From assembly GCA_050732575.1 (NCBI GenBank), contig JBOHRF010000023.1, forward strand, positions 1 through 33,783: a DNA stretch of 33,783 nt. The letters are read 5' to 3'. Origin of the DNA: JBBDWZ01 sp050732575. GTDB taxonomy: Bacteria; Gemmatimonadota; Gemmatimonadetes; Longimicrobiales; RSA9. Below are positions 33,139 to 33,783 of this stretch, piece by piece (within the stretch, counting starts at the first letter, position 1; each line of letters begins with the position of its first letter). A program made the position numbers and the translations under genes. The notes under the pieces are model-generated. The model was not told the origin of the DNA and made no database searches. It saw nothing but the letters and a program-made list of their open reading frames with translations.

Positions 33139-33783
33139 ATGCGCACTGCTTTTGTTATTGCCGCTGGACTGGGCGCCTCACTCGTGGGCGCGCCCGCCCT
33201 GGAAGCGCAACGCGGACCGTCCTCGCCTATCGTGATCACGCGCGGCGAGTTCGCGATCTCGCCCTTTGCGGGATACCTGGTCAGTCAAAGTTTCATTGAA
33301 GGGCCGCTCAACACGAGAGTAGGCTCGGTGAACGCGCCGCTGTTCGGTGCACAGGCCAGCTTGCCGCTGGCGCCCAATGCATCACTGATCGGCACCATCG
33401 GCTACTCGAGCGGTGACCTGGAAGTAGGTGCGCCGATTCTGGGTGGTGTGTCGATCGGCGATAGCGATACCTGGGTATTCGATGCATCCGTTGAACTGCG
33501 CGCACCCAGCTTCGGCGCCGGCCGATTTGTACCGTTCGCGCATCTGGGCGGCGGCGCATTGCACCGTCGGCTGGGGGTGCTGGGCATCACGGCCGATGCC
33601 ACCGACTTCATGGTCTCGGGTGGCCTGGGCGCCGACATCCCGATCAGTTCGAGCATGGCCATTCGACTGTTGGCTAAGGACCATTACGGCAAGGCCGACT
33701 TCGGTAGCCTGGGCTCGCTGGAAGCCAAGACCAACGACCTGCACACGTTGGCGCTGAGCGCGGGGCTCCGGATCGCGTTCTAG
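33139..33783 (+). CDS. Small outer-membrane beta-barrel protein
   Basis: I start this 214-residue protein at the ATG at 33139, preceded by GGGAG. An N-terminal signal peptide (about 1-23, FVIAAGLGASLVGAPALEA) is followed by a mature domain of alternating strands: FAISPFAGYLVSQSF, ASLIGTIGYSSGDL, WVFDASVELRAP, FVPFAHLGGGALHRR, AIRLLAKDHYGKADF and LALSAGLRIAF. The C-terminal Phe is the usual outer-membrane barrel signature. The strand count suits an eight-stranded barrel of the OmpA/OmpW size class. Its stop is the last codon of the window. Its function is unknown, and it implies a diderm host. Confidence 0.82.
   Translation: MRTAFVIAAGLGASLVGAPALEAQRGPSSPIVITRGEFAISPFAGYLVSQSFIEGPLNTRVGSVNAPLFGAQASLPLAPNASLIGTIGYSSGDLEVGAPILGGVSIGDSDTWVFDASVELRAPSFGAGRFVPFAHLGGGALHRRLGVLGITADATDFMVSGGLGADIPISSSMAIRLLAKDHYGKADFGSLGSLEAKTNDLHTLALSAGLRIAF

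Noticed and set aside
1..33783. tRNA, rRNA or CRISPR array
   Set aside because: No cloverleaf, rRNA-conserved segment or regular direct-repeat/spacer pattern was recognised by eye.

Overview
This is GC-rich bacterial DNA dominated by one complete-looking extracellular contractile injection system locus (eCIS; phage-tail-like, related to the Photorhabdus PVC and Serratia Afp systems). It runs from about 2.06 to 27.49 kb on the + strand. The accessory genes (an ECF sigma factor, a 6-bladed beta-propeller exported protein, a small outer-membrane barrel) point to a diderm. They resemble what I associate with Gemmatimonadota, but no rRNA or marker gene here settles taxonomy.

Left edge (1-2056): two minus-strand response-regulator genes, a stand-alone receiver and a NarL/LuxR-type regulator. 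Both lack the usual N-terminal acidic pair. The second is divergent from the eCIS operon across a 629-bp intergenic region. That region holds a palindrome, a block conserved in the second copy described below, and a hairpin just ahead of the first eCIS gene.

eCIS operon (2057-27489): unknown beta-rich protein, sheath, tube, zinc-ribbon hub chaperone-like protein, Pro-rich unknown, DUF4255 cap, AAA+ ATPase, 86-aa unknown, large protein with two DUF4157 domains, CIS_tube/gp53-like adaptor, LysM protein, gp27/VgrG-like hub, gp5-like spike, PAAR-like tip, gp25 wedge, two J/gp6-like wedges, gpI-like protein, DUF6519 protein with a beta-propeller-like tail, and a terminal coiled-coil protein. Many neighbours overlap by 1-4 bases (ATGA, TTGA or TGATG), so most of the cluster is translationally coupled. 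The hub is split into separate hub, spike and tip genes. No long helical tape-measure protein is recognisable. The DUF4157 protein is the best cargo candidate: after its two HELAH domains it has a C-terminal region with a possible caspase-like His/Cys pair.

Right part (27490-33783): a decayed CapA-like gene, a frameshifted unknown gene, a minus-strand ECF sigma factor, a beta-propeller protein, a disrupted Cys-rich gene, then a scar at about 31.58-32.72 kb, repeats, and a beta-barrel gene ending at the window edge.

The most notable discovery is the scar. It reproduces, in order and orientation, the regulator's receiver domain, the whole intergenic control region, the 5' half of the first eCIS gene, and directly after that the 3' end of the last eCIS gene. 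It therefore looks like the remnant of a second, paralogous eCIS locus that lost about 25 kb internally. Comparing the two copies also shows a leader hairpin with a pairing-preserving base change.
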